Program-made: the position numbers and the translations under genes
DNA from: CAYQTL01 sp964420405
GTDB lineage: Bacteria; Acidobacteriota; Thermoanaerobaculia; Thermoanaerobaculales; Sulfomarinibacteraceae
Assembly (NCBI GenBank): GCA_964420405.1
Contig: CAYQTL010000085.1
Span: 1 to 17,564, forward strand
Direction: 5' to 3'
Length of the DNA: 17,564 nt
Shown here: positions 1 to 6,978 of the stretch, piece after piece
How positions within the stretch are numbered: the stretch's first letter is position 1
Layout of the letters: every line of letters starts with the position of its first letter
Notes under the pieces: model-generated
Seen by the model: only the letters and a program-made list of their open reading frames with translations
Told to the model about the DNA's origin: nothing
Databases searched by the model: none

Positions 1-72
1 GGCTGGGTGGGGGGTGGTGGGGCGGGACCGTCGCGATGCGCTCATACCGTCCGCCTCTGCGATCCCCGGCCG

Positions 73-173
73 CCCGCGGAGCGGGCCGCGGCGGCGTCCG
101 GCGGGCGGCCGGAGCCGTCGCGGCTCCGGCCGGCCGTCGGGCGGCGTCCCGGGGGCGGGCTCCGAGCCCGCCC
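73..173. other. Cluster of three GC-rich hairpins
   Basis: Three perfect inverted repeats follow one another before the first gene. The first pairs CCCGC (73-77) with GCGGG (81-85). The second pairs GGCCGGAGCC (107-116) with GGCTCCGGCC (122-131) around a 5-nt loop. The third pairs GGGCGGGC (153-160) with GCCCGCCC (166-173), also around a 5-nt loop. None has a T-tract. They could terminate transcription of a gene left of the window or be general structured spacer DNA. No gene is supported in 1-268. Confidence 0.45.
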
Positions 174-251
174 GGCCGGGGTTTCGCGCGTTCCAGGCCG
201 TCACGCGAGCCAGACGCTCGCCCGATCCAGACCGTCGCCGACGCCCGGTGC

Positions 252-257
252 TATGCT
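252..257 (+). promoter_or_regulatory. Putative -10 element of the ANKH-like gene
   Basis: TATGCT lies 11 nt before the ATG at 269, in otherwise GC-rich DNA. There is no Shine-Dalgarno sequence between it and the start. A transcript beginning 6-8 nt after this hexamer would have almost no leader. No clear -35 box is visible. Confidence 0.4.
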
Positions 258-268
258 CGCGCGCCGCC

Positions 269-1579
269 ATGACCGGACCGGAGCCCCTGACCCGGAAGCG
301 CATCGCCCTGTTCTGGGCGCCGCTCGCCGCCACCTGGCTGATGATGGCCGTCGAGGGCCCGCTGCTGGCCGCGGTCATCGCCCGCCTGGCGGCGCCGGCC
401 TACAACCTGGCGGCGTACGGCGTCGCCTACTCGCTGGCGCTGCTGGTCGAGGCGCCGGTGATCATGATGATGAGCGCCGCCACCGCGCTCGCCGTCGACC
501 GCACCAGCTACCTGCGGCTGCGCCGGTTCACCCACCAGCTGAACGCCGGCGTTACCGCGGCAATGGTGGTGCTCGTCCTGCCGCCGGTGTTCTCCGTGGT
601 CGCCGAGGGGCTCATCGGCCTCGAGCCCGAGGTCGCGCGGCGCACCCACCTGGCGGTGGCGTTGCTGCTGCCGTGGCCCGGCACGATCGGCTACCGGCGG
701 TTCTGGCAGGGGGTGCTGATCCGCCACGGCCAGACCCGCCGCGTGGCCTACGGCACCGTGATCCGGCTCGCGGCGATGGCGGCGACGGCGGTGGCGGCGG
801 CGCTCAGCGGCGCCCTCGAAGGCGCGTCGGTGGGCGCTGCGGCGCTGTCGGGCGGGGTCACGGCGGAGGCGGTGGCGGCGTGGGCCATGGCCCGCGGGGC
901 GGTGCGGCGGGTGCTCGAGACCGACGCCCGGGGGGAGCCGCCGTCGATGGGCGAGATCGGCCGCTTCTACCTGCCGCTGGCCATGACCTCCCTGCTGAGC
1001 CTGGGCGTGCACCCGGTGGTGACGTTCTTCGTCGCCGCCGGCCGGATGCCGCTCGAGTCGCTGGCGGTGCTGCCGGTGATCAACGGGCTGGTGTTCGTGT
1101 TCCGCAGCCTCGGCCTCGCCTTCCAGGAGGTGGTCATCGCCCTGATCGGCGACGACCGCTCCGGCGAGCCCGCCCTGCGGCGGTTCGCCCTCGGCCTCGG
1201 CCTGGCGGTGGTCGCCGCGCTGACGACGATCGCGTGGACGCCCCTCGCACGGCTCTGGTTCGAGGTGGTGGCCGGGCTCGAGCCGCGGCTGGCTGCGTTC
1301 GCCATCGTGCCGACGCGGATCGTCGCGGTGCTGCCCGGGCTGACGGTGCTGCTGTCGGTGCAGCGGGCGCTGGCGGTGGTACGGCGGCGGACGGCGCTCG
1401 TGACCCACGCCACGGCGGTGGAGGTGGTCGGCGTCGTGGTGGTGCTGACGGTGGCGATCCGCGGCCTCGACGCGGTGGGAGCGGTCGCCGCCACCGCCGC
1501 CCTGCTGCTCGGCCGGCTGGCGGCAAACGGCTACCTGGCGCGGGCGCTCGGCCGGGCGACCGACCGGGGCCGCCGGTGA
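269..1579 (+). CDS. MATE-superfamily (ANKH-like) multi-pass membrane protein
   Basis: This 436-aa integral membrane protein has about 10-12 hydrophobic segments, for example near residues 12-40, 47-75, 93-115, 125-140, 160-180, 232-256, 262-292, 305-325, 350-370 and 383-415. Several short stretches recall the progressive ankylosis (ANKH) branch of the MATE/MOP transporters: AYGVAYSLAL at 49-58, the charged region around GVLIRHGQTRR at 148-158, FYLPLAM at 233-239, and IVPTRIVAVLPG at 346-357. Substrate cannot be read from sequence; ANKH proteins export small anions and other MOP members move drugs or lipid-linked sugars. The ATG at 269 is chosen because the hydrophobic protein begins there and a -10-like element sits just upstream. 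The same frame is open further upstream but encodes low-complexity Arg/Pro/Gly sequence. Its stop overlaps the GTG of mtgA by 4 bp, which suggests coupled translation. Confidence 0.75.
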   Translation: MTGPEPLTRKRIALFWAPLAATWLMMAVEGPLLAAVIARLAAPAYNLAAYGVAYSLALLVEAPVIMMMSAATALAVDRTSYLRLRRFTHQLNAGVTAAMVVLVLPPVFSVVAEGLIGLEPEVARRTHLAVALLLPWPGTIGYRRFWQGVLIRHGQTRRVAYGTVIRLAAMAATAVAAALSGALEGASVGAAALSGGVTAEAVAAWAMARGAVRRVLETDARGEPPSMGEIGRFYLPLAMTSLLSLGVHPVVTFFVAAGRMPLESLAVLPVINGLVFVFRSLGLAFQEVVIALIGDDRSGEPALRRFALGLGLAVVAALTTIAWTPLARLWFEVVAGLEPRLAAFAIVPTRIVAVLPGLTVLLSVQRALAVVRRRTALVTHATAVEVVGVVVVLTVAIRGLDAVGAVAATAALLLGRLAANGYLARALGRATDRGRR

Positions 1580-2331
1580 AGCTCCGCCGGACGATTGCGC
1601 GGATCGGCTGCGGCGCCGCGATCGTCGCCCTCGCGGCCGCCGCGATCGTCGCGATGTGGACCTGGCTCACGTGGCCCGACGTGGCGGCCCTGGCCGGCCG
1701 GACCCCGGCCTCGACGGCGTTCATCGACCGCTGGAAGGAGCGCCGCGCCGCCGCCGGCGAGCCCGCCGATCCGGCCTGGCGGCCGGTGCCCCTCGAGCGG
1801 ATCTCGGTCCACCTGCCCCACGCGGTGCTGGTCGCCGAGGACATCGACTTCTTCTCCCACCACGGCTTCGACCGCGACGAGATGGAGGCGGCCGCCCGCG
1901 AGGCCCTCGCCGGCGGCCGCGTCCGCGGCGCCTCGACCCTGACCCAGCAGCTCGCCAAGAACCTGTGGCTCGGCCCCGAGAGGACGCCGTGGCGCAAGCT
2001 CGAGGAGGCGCTGCTCACCGTCCAGCTCGAGCGCCACCTGTCGAAGCGCCGCATCCTGGAGCTGTACCTCAACGTGGTCGAGCTCGGCCCGGGGATCTTC
2101 GGCGCCGAGGCCGCGTCGCGGCACTGGTTCGGCGTCCCCGCCGCGCGGCTCGACCGCCGGCAGGCCGCGATGCTCGCCGCGTCGCTCCCCCGCCCGTCCA
2201 GCTGGCACCCCGGCGTCGACACCCCCGGCTACCGCGCGTCCGTCGACCGCATCCTCAGCCGCATGGACCGCGCGACCTGGCTGCTGCCGGTGCTCGGCGG
2301 TGCCGAACCGACTGCAGCACCGCCGAGCTGA
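1576..2331 (+). CDS. mtgA: Monofunctional biosynthetic peptidoglycan transglycosylase
   Basis: This 251-aa family GT51 enzyme polymerises lipid II into glycan strands at the outer face of the inner membrane. A single N-terminal transmembrane anchor spans about residues 8-30. The GT51 motifs follow in order: catalytic Glu in VAEDIDFFSHHGFD (86-99, E88), GASTLTQQLAKNLWL (118-132), RKLEEALLTVQLE (140-152) and ILELYLNVVELGPGIFG (160-176). No transpeptidase domain follows, and the length is close to the usual 230-250 aa of MtgA. The GTG start overlaps the TGA of the upstream transporter (GTGA) and has no strong ribosome binding site, so translation probably depends on the upstream gene. The frame is open far upstream, but that part lies antiphase to the transporter and is not protein-like. 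Confidence 0.9.
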   Translation: MKLRRTIARIGCGAAIVALAAAAIVAMWTWLTWPDVAALAGRTPASTAFIDRWKERRAAAGEPADPAWRPVPLERISVHLPHAVLVAEDIDFFSHHGFDRDEMEAAAREALAGGRVRGASTLTQQLAKNLWLGPERTPWRKLEEALLTVQLERHLSKRRILELYLNVVELGPGIFGAEAASRHWFGVPAARLDRRQAAMLAASLPRPSSWHPGVDTPGYRASVDRILSRMDRATWLLPVLGGAEPTAAPPS

Positions 2332-2343
2332 CCTGTCCCGGCG

Positions 2344-2405
2344 GTCGCCACCGCTTCCGATCCCGATCCCGATCCCGATCCCGATTCCGACGAAATCGTC
2401 AGCGA
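2344..2405 (+). repeat. Hexamer repeat element, copy 1 (GATCCC orientation)
   Basis: Four perfect GATCCC units (2359-2382) and one GATTCC (2383-2388) lie 27 bp after the mtgA stop. The left flank, GTCGCCACCGCTTCC, resembles the flank of the copy near 6840. The right flank, GACGAAATCGTCAGCGACC, resembles those of the copies near 5491 and 17551. Confidence 0.85.
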
Positions 2406-2600
2406 CCAACCGCCGCCGGGAAAGGCCCGTGCGTTTCCCCGGGGTGGGCAGGGCCGGGTTTCAGACCCGATCGCTGGAGCGCCGACCGAAACGCACGGCG
2501 CCAACCGCCACGAGGGTCCCGACGCGCGCCGCCAGCTGCGGCCCGGTGCGGGACACCGTGGTCGGGAGACGACTGCGGCGGCGACGTGGGCGGGTGACTG

Positions 2601-2665
2601 ACGGTGTCGCTGAACGCGACCGCCTCCATCGGGATCGGGAACGGGATCGGGATCGGGATCGGAGC
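2601..2665 (-). repeat. Hexamer repeat element, copy 2 (GGGATC orientation)
   Basis: Four GGGATC units and one GGGAAC run from 2631 to 2660. They are preceded by GTGTCGCTGAACGCGACCG and CCTCCATC. The junction GACCGCCTCCATCGGGATC is nearly identical to that of the copy near 6850. This copy is inverted relative to the one at 2344-2405. Confidence 0.85.
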
Positions 2666-2721
2666 GGGCGCCGGGCATCCCGCACGACGTGCTGCCGTTG
2701 TCTGAGGGCGGAGGTCCCCCG

Positions 2722-5439
2722 ATGGCACCCGAACGACGGCCCGAGCTCCCGCCCGAGCACGACCCGCTGCGCACCGACGTCGGGTTCCTCGGCGCCCTGC
2801 TCGGAGCGATCCTCAAGGACCAGGCCGGCGACGAGCTGTTCCACACCGTCGAGGAGGTCCGCGCCGGCACCATCGCCTGGCGCTCCGGCGAGGCCGGCCT
2901 GGACCCGGTCGCCGAGCGGGTCGCCGGCCTCGGCCTCGAGCCGGCCCGCGACCTGGTGCGCGCCTTCTCGGTCTACTTCCAGCTCACCAACCTCGCCGAG
3001 CAGACCCACCGCATCCGCCGCCGCCGCGCCTACCTGGCCGACCCGGAGAGCCCGCAGCCGGGCAGCCTGCTCGCCGTCGTGCGCTCGCTGGCGGACGAGG
3101 GGCTCTCGCGCGGCGACATCCGGCGGCTTCTCGCCGGGCTCGAGATCACCCCGGTTTTCACCGCCCACCCGACCGAGGCGACGCGGCGCACCCTGCTGCA
3201 GAAGGAGCAGCGGATCGCGCGCGCCCTGGTCGACCGGATCCAGCAGCCCGAGCGGACCCCCCACGAGGACCGCCGCATCGTCGACCGGCTGCGCACCGAG
3301 GCGACCCTGATCTGGCAGACCTCCGAGCAGCCGGCGACGCGGCCGACGGTGGCCGACGAGGTCGAGCACGTGCTGTTCTACCTCGCCGAGGTCGTCTACC
3401 GGGTCGTCCCGGCCCTCGACGACGCGCTGCGCGGCGCCCTCGACACGGTGTACGGCCCGTCCGCCGACACCGACGACGTGCCGTGCCCGGTGGTGCGGTT
3501 CGGGTCGTGGGTCGGCGGCGACATGGACGGCAACCCCAACGTCGGCGCCGACACCGTCCTCGCCACCCTCGAGCGGCAGCGGGAGCTGGCGCTGGAGCAC
3601 TACCGGGCCGAGCTCCGCCACCTGTTCGAGCACCTCAGCCAGACCGAGTCGCGCGCCGGGTTCGACGACGCCGTCCGGGAGCGGGTCGAGGCGCTCGAGG
3701 CCGCGCTGCCCGAGGAGGCCGGGCGGATCCCGGCGCGCTACGCCGACATGCCGTACCGGCGGCTGCTGTGGCTGATGTGGGCGATGGTCGGCGCCGCCGG
3801 CGACGACGGCGGCTACCGCGGCCCCCACGAGCTGCTCGGCGACCTCGAGCTGCTCGCCGCGAGCCTGCGCCGCCACGCCGGCAGCCACGCCGGCCTCGAG
3901 CTGGTCGAGCGCCTGCGCCGGCGGGTGGCGACCTTCGGCTTCCACCTGGCGACCCTCGACCTGCGCCAGGATGCCGAGCTGCACCGGGGCGTGGTGGCGA
4001 AGCTGCTCGGCGACGACGGCTTCGCCGACCGCGACGCGGCCGAGCGGGCCGAACGCATCCGCCGCGCGCTCGAGGACCCGCCGCCCCTCCCGGAGGATCC
4101 GGACGACGACGTCGCGCGGGTTCTCGAGGTGCTGCGCACCGTCGCGCCGGCCCGCGAGCGGTTCGGCGAGGCCGCCGTCGGCCCCCACATCGTGTCGATG
4201 GCCCACGGCCCCGACGACGTGCTGGCGGTGCTGCTGCTCGCGCGGGTCGCCGGCCTGACCGACGAGGACGGCGGCGTCCCCCTCGACGTGGCGCCGCTGC
4301 TGGAGACCGTCGACGACCTCGAGGCGGCCGGCCCGATCCTCGAGGCGATGCTGTCCGACCCCGTCTACCGCGAGCACCTCGGCCGCCGCGGCGACCGCCA
4401 GCTGGTGATGATCGGCTACTCGGACTCGTCCAAGATCTCCGGCATCGGCGCCTCGCGGTGGGCGCTGTACCGCGCCCAGGAGGTCCTGGTCGAGAAGGCC
4501 GAGGCCGCCGGCGTCGGGCTGACGCTGTTCCACGGCCGCGGCGGCACCGTCGGCCGCGGCGGCTCCAAGCCCCGCGCCGCGATCCTCGCCGAGCCGTGCG
4601 GCGCGGTCCGCGGCCGGCTGCGGGTCACCGAGCAGGGCGAGATCATCAACGGCAAGTACGGCCTGCGCGGCATCGCCGAGCGGACCCTGGAGCTGATGAC
4701 CGGCGCGGTGCTCGAGGCCACCGCCCACTGCGAGTGGGACGCCGGACCCGACGAGGAGTGGCGGCGGGCGATGACGACCTTCGCCGACGCCTCGCGCACC
4801 GCCTACGGCGAGCTGGTCCACGACGACCCGGACTTCGTGCCCTACTTCCGCGCCGCGACCCCGATCGACGTCATCGAGCGGATGCCGATCGGCTCGCGGC
4901 CGGCGTCGCGCCGCTCCGGCGGCGGGGTCGAGAACCTGCGCGCGATCCCGTGGGTGTTCTCGTGGATGCAGAGCCGCCACGTGCTGCCCGGCTGGTACGG
5001 CGTCGGCGCCGGTCTCGAGGCGGCGATCGAGGCCCACGGCCGCGACGTCCTCGCCGACATGGCGGGCAGCTGGCGGCTGTTCGCCAACCTGCTCGCCGAC
5101 GTCTCGATGGTGCTCGCCAAGGCCGACCTCGAGATCGCCGAGCGCTACGCCGCCCTCGCCGGCGAGCTCGGCGAACGGGTCTTCCCGCGCCTGCGCGCCG
5201 CCTTCGTACAGACCCGCGAGACCGTGCTCACCGTCACCGGCGAGGACGATCTGCTCGAGCGCGAGCCGCTGCTGCGGCAGGAGATCGCCCTGCGCAACCC
5301 GTACGTCGACCCGATGAGCCTGGTCCAGGTCGAGCTGCTCCGCCGCTGGCGCGCCGACGACCGGTCGGACTCCGACCTCGAGCAGGCCCTGTTCGAGACC
5401 GTCCGCGGCATCGCCCGCGGCCTGCGGAACACGGGGTGA
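2722..5439 (+). CDS. ppc: Phosphoenolpyruvate carboxylase
   Basis: This 905-aa cytoplasmic enzyme carboxylates phosphoenolpyruvate with bicarbonate to oxaloacetate, replenishing the TCA cycle. Family motifs are present in order: VFTAHPTEATRR with the catalytic His at 149, GGDMDGNPN (265-273), GYSDSSK (565-571) with the conserved Lys 571, FHGRGGTVGRGG (603-614) with the second catalytic His 604, then VTEQGEIINGKYG. The C-terminus ends in the typical R-N-T-G. Length matches bacterial PPCs (about 880-930 aa). The ATG at 2722 is preferred over an in-frame GTG at 2689 because GGGCGGAGGT lies 6 nt upstream of it and the family homology begins after it. The gene stands alone between two hexamer repeat copies, with a palindromic terminator candidate at 5562-5581. 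Confidence 0.96.
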   Translation: MAPERRPELPPEHDPLRTDVGFLGALLGAILKDQAGDELFHTVEEVRAGTIAWRSGEAGLDPVAERVAGLGLEPARDLVRAFSVYFQLTNLAEQTHRIRRRRAYLADPESPQPGSLLAVVRSLADEGLSRGDIRRLLAGLEITPVFTAHPTEATRRTLLQKEQRIARALVDRIQQPERTPHEDRRIVDRLRTEATLIWQTSEQPATRPTVADEVEHVLFYLAEVVYRVVPALDDALRGALDTVYGPSADTDDVPCPVVRFGSWVGGDMDGNPNVGADTVLATLERQRELALEHYRAELRHLFEHLSQTESRAGFDDAVRERVEALEAALPEEAGRIPARYADMPYRRLLWLMWAMVGAAGDDGGYRGPHELLGDLELLAASLRRHAGSHAGLELVERLRRRVATFGFHLATLDLRQDAELHRGVVAKLLGDDGFADRDAAERAERIRRALEDPPPLPEDPDDDVARVLEVLRTVAPARERFGEAAVGPHIVSMAHGPDDVLAVLLLARVAGLTDEDGGVPLDVAPLLETVDDLEAAGPILEAMLSDPVYREHLGRRGDRQLVMIGYSDSSKISGIGASRWALYRAQEVLVEKAEAAGVGLTLFHGRGGTVGRGGSKPRAAILAEPCGAVRGRLRVTEQGEIINGKYGLRGIAERTLELMTGAVLEATAHCEWDAGPDEEWRRAMTTFADASRTAYGELVHDDPDFVPYFRAATPIDVIERMPIGSRPASRRSGGGVENLRAIPWVFSWMQSRHVLPGWYGVGAGLEAAIEAHGRDVLADMAGSWRLFANLLADVSMVLAKADLEIAERYAALAGELGERVFPRLRAAFVQTRETVLTVTGEDDLLEREPLLRQEIALRNPYVDPMSLVQVELLRRWRADDRSDSDLEQALFETVRGIARGLRNTG

Positions 5440-5467
5440 GCGCTGAAGGAACCCGTCCGCGCCCCCC

Positions 5468-5520
5468 ATTCCGATCCCGATCCCGTTCCCGACGACGGCG
5501 TCAGGGACAGCGACAGCGAT
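5468..5520 (+). repeat. Composite hexamer repeat, copy 3 (GATCCC then GACAGC)
   Basis: ATTCC, two GATCCC units (5473-5484) and GTTCCC (5485-5490) are followed by GACGACGGCGTCAGGGACAG and then CGACAGCGAT. The order GATCCC then GACAGC is the reverse complement of the order in the copy at 6785-6903. It begins 28 bp after the ppc stop. Confidence 0.8.
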
Positions 5521-5561
5521 CTCCGTCAGACGGCTCTGGCGACGGGCGTCGCGGTCGTCCC

Positions 5562-5581
5562 ACGGGCTGCCGGCAGCCCGT
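5562..5581. terminator. Palindromic bidirectional terminator candidate
   Basis: ACGGGCTGCCGGCAGCCCGT is a perfect 20-bp palindrome lying between the convergent ends of ppc (+) and the 90-aa membrane protein gene (-). It has no T-tract on either strand, so termination function is inferred from position and stem strength. Confidence 0.5.
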
Positions 5582-5600
5582 CACCCCCTGCGAGGCGACG

Positions 5601-5873
5601 TCACGTCAGGATCGCGATGCCGGCCCACAGGAGGCCGCCGACGATCAGCAGGGGGATCGCGAGCACGGCGAGGATCGCGACCACCACCGGGCCGACGACC
5701 ACGGCGACGGCGATCCCGAGGAGCGCGATTAGCGACCACTTCAGGATCGCGAGCACGATCCAGACCGGCAGCAGCACCAGCTTGAAGACCAGCTTGAGCA
5801 GCCCGACGAGCAGCATCGCGCCGCCGAGAAGCACCGCACCGAGCACCAGCAGCGCCACCAATCCCTCGACCAT
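5601..5873 (-). CDS. Small hydrophobic membrane protein, unknown function
   Basis: This 90-aa protein is almost entirely hydrophobic, with probable membrane segments near residues 4-24, 28-45 and 46-86. The few charged residues (K27, K31, K45) fall between segments. I do not recognise a named family. The ATG at 5873 is supported by GGGAGGA (5881-5887) with 7-nt spacing and a TACACC -10-like element 18 nt upstream. The interval to the response regulator on the same strand is 130 bp and contains its own hairpin and promoter-like motif, so the two genes may be transcribed separately. Pervasive G/C third positions match neighbouring real genes. Confidence 0.7.
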   Translation of the reverse strand: MVEGLVALLVLGAVLLGGAMLLVGLLKLVFKLVLLPVWIVLAILKWSLIALLGIAVAVVVGPVVVAILAVLAIPLLIVGGLLWAGIAILT

Positions 5874-5891
5874 CTCGTCGTCCTCCCGGTC

Positions 5892-5897
5892 GGTGTA
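5892..5897 (-). promoter_or_regulatory. Putative -10 element of the 90-aa membrane protein gene
   Basis: On the minus strand CCGTTACACCG contains TACACC 18 nt before the ATG, ahead of a good ribosome binding site. The GTTAC core resembles the GTTATAC found before the permease and phosphatase genes. Confidence 0.35.
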
Positions 5898-5924
5898 ACG
5901 GATTTCGGCCGCGAGGGTTCGGCG

Positions 5925-5941
5925 GGGAGGCGGATCCTCCC
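5925..5941. terminator. Small hairpin downstream of the response regulator
   Basis: GGGAGG (5925-5930) pairs with CCTCCC (5936-5941) across a 5-nt loop. It lies 63 bp past the response regulator stop, before the next gene's promoter-like site. There is no T-tract. Confidence 0.3.
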
Positions 5942-6003
5942 GTCATCCCGCGGCGGTCCTCCGGGGGCCCGCACCGCCGTGCCGTGCCCGCCTCCGGCGG
6001 ACG

Positions 6004-6396
6004 CTACCGCTTCATGATCGAGTCGAGGATCATCATGAAGGCGGCCTGCTGCTCGGGCTCGGCCTTCTCGATCACGGCCAGGCAGCCCCTGCCGTCGAAC
6101 GCGTCGTGGAGCCGGTCGGCCGGGTGGGAGGAGGTCATGATGATCCGCTTGGGGTTGACGCCGGCCGCGATCGCCCGCTCGAGCACCTCGCTGCCGTCCA
6201 GTCCCGGCATCTCCCAATCGAGCAGCAGCAGGTGGACGTCGTCGCCGAGCACGCCCACGGCCTCGACCGGGTCGGTGTAGGTCTCCACCGCCGCGCGGTC
6301 GCCGTACCGCTCCTCGAAAAGCCTCCGCCACACGGCGCACTGCAGCGGGGAGTCGTCGACCACGACCACCCGGCGGGCACGGCTGCCCTCGGTCAT
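6004..6396 (-). CDS. Single-domain response regulator (CheY-like receiver)
   Basis: This 130-aa protein is one receiver domain with no output domain. Seen directly: the acidic pair D14-D15 in VVVDDSP, the phosphoacceptor Asp 60 in LLLLDWEMPGLDG, the switch Ser/Thr region MTSS (87-90) and the conserved Lys 111 in IEKAEP. Such proteins take phosphate from a sensor kinase and act by protein contact. No histidine kinase or chemotaxis gene lies nearby, so the partner is elsewhere. The ATG at 6396 is chosen because the receiver fold begins at once and TATCCT lies 8 nt before it; no ribosome binding site is visible, which fits a leaderless mRNA. The frame is open upstream to 6588 but is not protein-like there. 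Confidence 0.9.
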   Translation of the reverse strand: MTEGSRARRVVVVDDSPLQCAVWRRLFEERYGDRAAVETYTDPVEAVGVLGDDVHLLLLDWEMPGLDGSEVLERAIAAGVNPKRIIMTSSHPADRLHDAFDGRGCLAVIEKAEPEQQAAFMMILDSIMKR

Positions 6397-6404
6397 CGTG
6401 TTCG

Positions 6405-6410
6405 AGGATA
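6405..6410 (-). promoter_or_regulatory. Putative leaderless -10 element of the response regulator
   Basis: TATCCT on the minus strand ends 8 nt before the ATG. No Shine-Dalgarno sequence fits between, so transcription would start at or next to the start codon. Confidence 0.5.
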
Positions 6411-6667
6411 GCGGATCTCCGCACGGGGTTGGGAGCGGCGGCGGGGCTCGCGGCGGGCGGTGTGAAACCGGAGTCGGATCGGCTCGCAGTCTCGGCACGG
6501 AGGTGCCACGAGACGATCCGCCACGGAGCTGTGGCGATCCGGTGGACCCGTGGCGACCGCGCACCGCGGGCATCCCCGTTCGAACCACAGAACGACCGCT
6601 CGGATGCCAGAAGGACCGCTCGAACCGCCCAACGACCGGAGGCGATGGTGGGGCCGGCCCGCCTCCC

Positions 6668-6770
6668 CGTCATCCTGAGCGAGTGGAACGGCCGCCAGGG
6701 CGCGGAGGGGCGGGCACCCTGCGGAGCTCGAGGGAGGTCCTTCGGCTCGCTGCGCTCTCTCAGGATGACG
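6668..6770. repeat. Palindromic dispersed repeat (REP/MITE-like)
   Basis: CGTCATCCTGAG (6668-6679) and CTCAGGATGACG (6759-6770) form a perfect 12-bp terminal inverted repeat around about 80 bp. Inside the right arm is a CTTCGGCTCGCTGCGCTC stretch. This arrangement resembles a palindromic intergenic repeat I recall from many bacterial genomes, often mis-annotated as short proteins containing HPERAQR or LRMT. That family link is from memory and not verified here. Confidence 0.7.
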
Positions 6771-6784
6771 TCGGAGGCTGCGGG

Positions 6785-6903
6785 GCTGGTCGCTGACGCT
6801 GTCCCTGTCGGCGTCGCTGACGCTGTCGCTGTCGCTGGCCGCCACCGCCTCCATCGGGATCGGGATCGGGATCGGAGATGGTTCCGGGGGATCGGGATCG
6901 GAG
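6785..6903 (-). repeat. Composite hexamer repeat, copy 4 (GCTGTC then GGGATC)
   Basis: GGTCGCTGACGCTGTCCCTG leads into several GCTGTC-type units up to about 6838. GGCCGCCACCGCCTCCATC follows, then three GGGATC units (6856-6873) and two more (6888-6899). Read on the minus strand it runs GATCCC, then GACAGC, then CGTCAGCGACC, the same order as copy 3. Confidence 0.85.
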
Positions 6904-6978
6904 CCGTGAACCCGGTCGACGCCGTCCCTCCCGCTGCCTCTGCCGCTGCATCGGACGCGGACGCGGGAGGAGGCGCCT

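Larger units (their letters stand above)
2332..2721. other. 390-bp noncoding interval with nested inverted repeats
   Basis: No convincing gene lies here. The interval holds a GATCCC array at its left and a GGGATC array at its right, annotated separately. Between them an 11-bp perfect inverted repeat, CCGTGCGTTTC (2427-2437) and GAAACGCACGG (2488-2498), encloses a 50-nt loop. That loop contains the palindrome CCCCGGGG and the small hairpin GGGTTTCAGACCC. The ribosome binding site of ppc, GGGCGGAGGT (2706-2715), closes the interval. No clear -10 box is visible for ppc. Confidence 0.6.
6397..6978. other. 582-bp noncoding, repeat-dense interval
   Basis: No gene is supported. From left to right there are imperfect direct repeats around GATCCG and CGTGGCGA (6510-6565), a short degenerate tandem based on AGAACGACCGCTCG (about 6580-6639), a palindromic dispersed repeat (6668-6770), a composite hexamer element (6785-6903), and a purine-rich tail before the permease stop. 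Long open frames crossing it have the Arg/Pro/Ser-rich character expected from random GC-rich sequence. Confidence 0.6.

Noticed and set aside
7..1575. Long N-terminal extension of MtgA in the same frame
   Set aside because: The extension is out of phase with the clear transmembrane protein at 269-1579 and is Arg/Gly/Pro/Ala-rich. MtgA length is normal from the GTG at 1576.
2461..5469. 1002-codon minus-strand open frame opposite ppc
   Set aside because: It mirrors the ppc codons in a high-GC gene, has no recognisable domain and is rich in shadow-type residues. PPC motifs on the plus strand are unambiguous.
6004..6396. Two-component system with a neighbouring kinase
   Set aside because: No kinase or output-domain gene lies nearby. 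The adjacent 90-aa membrane protein is too short and lacks any kinase motif.
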